In this document: positions 6,247-6,571 of the stretch, in pieces
Layout of the letters: the number at the start of each line of letters is the position of its first letter
How positions within the stretch are numbered: position 1 is the stretch's first letter
Source: a bacterium
GTDB taxonomy: Bacteria > Eremiobacterota > Eremiobacteria > Baltobacterales > Baltobacteraceae
Assembly: GCA_021781095.1 (NCBI GenBank)
Contig: JAJXXM010000078.1
Span: forward strand, 1-6,571
Length of the DNA: 6,571 nt
Direction of reading: 5' to 3'
Position numbers and translations under genes: made by a program
Notes under the pieces: model-generated
Databases searched by the model: none
Told to the model about the DNA's origin: nothing
Seen by the model: the letters and a program-made list of their open reading frames with translations, nothing else

Positions 6247-6571
6247 TTACGGCGTAAAAACCGGATGCAGCAAGCGATAGACGGGCGGATAACCGGGGTC
6301 GTTATTGGCGGTGTATCGCAGCAATAATTTGACCAACGGATTCGCCTTCGTCGGTTTCGGCAGGTTCACGATCGCATAATAGACCGTCATGCCCTGCCCC
6401 GGGAAAAGGTTCTTCGGCGTTAACGGTGTGCCGGTCTTCGAGAACGGCGTCTCGTTGCTCGTCGCTTCGGTGCCGTCTTTATAGAAGGCGGTGATATCGA
6501 GCCCGGGAACTCCGGCCTCGCCGCTCTGCGTGTTCTTCACGGGGACTTCGAAGACGAGGTAACCGTTCGGG
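6247..6571 (-). CDS. C-terminal part of a beta-rich protein, DUF4352-like (tentative)
   Basis: The last 107 residues of a protein whose start lies beyond the right edge. The frame stays open to base 6571, so the GTG at 6540 is an internal valine and not the start. The visible part begins NGYLVFEVPVKNTQSGE, then LDITAFYKDGTEA, LFPGQGMTVYYAIVNLP and VKLLLRYTANND. This order (a strand with 'V-x-V-x-V-K-N', a described substance or parameter term, then a 'PGQ' turn before another strand) resembles the immunoglobulin-like DUF4352 family of exported or lipoprotein domains. The resemblance is by eye and weak. It ends in a proline-rich tail and is followed after one base by the 169-residue gene, so the two probably form an operon and may act together at the cell envelope. 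Confidence 0.7.
   Translation of the reverse strand, partial: PNGYLVFEVPVKNTQSGEAGVPGLDITAFYKDGTEATSNETPFSKTGTPLTPKNLFPGQGMTVYYAIVNLPKPTKANPLVKLLLRYTANNDPGYPPVYRLLHPVFTP

Overview
The window is high-GC bacterial DNA, densely packed with protein genes. Seven coding regions fill almost all of it, two of them cut by the window edges, and no stretch over 300 bases lacks a gene. I see no rRNA, tRNA, CRISPR array, insertion sequence or large repeat. The organism cannot be named from the sequence. Codon use (GCG, CGC, GAT/ATC rich) and the unusual heme-gene fusion suggest a poorly sampled high-GC phylum. A member of Candidatus Eremiobacterota or a similar group would fit, but that is only an impression.

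Left half, minus strand (1-3181): a tetrapyrrole/cofactor operon, transcribed right to left. First comes a 637-residue fusion protein joining a precorrin-2 dehydrogenase (SirC/CysG N-terminal) domain, a full porphobilinogen deaminase (HemC), and what looks like only the C-terminal half of uroporphyrinogen III synthase (HemD). Four bases later starts hemB (zinc-type porphobilinogen synthase), whose end overlaps by 17 bases the start of a MobA-like molybdenum cofactor nucleotidyltransferase cut by the left edge. HemB makes porphobilinogen, the fusion turns it into hydroxymethylbilane and perhaps uroporphyrinogen III, and the SirC domain points to the siroheme branch. MobA makes the guanine dinucleotide form of molybdenum cofactor. 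Siroheme and this cofactor are used together in, for example, assimilatory nitrate reduction, but no such enzyme lies in the window.

Middle, plus strand (3228-5758): a divergent two-gene unit. It holds a polytopic ArnT/PMT-like glycosyltransferase (GT-C fold, lipid-linked sugar donor) and a PhzF-family isomerase-like protein, whose GTG start overlaps the transferase stop by 4 bases. The start codons of the two divergent units are only 46 bases apart with the preferred starts, and overlap with an alternative start.

Right end, minus strand (5736-6571): two small genes separated by one base. The first in transcription order is an open-ended beta-rich protein with some resemblance to DUF4352-type immunoglobulin-like domains. 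The second is an unrecognised, possibly exported 169-residue protein that converges on, and overlaps by 23 bases, the end of the PhzF gene.

The most unusual element is the SirC-HemC-half-HemD fusion. I did not find evidence of a defence system, mobile element or other wholly new system.
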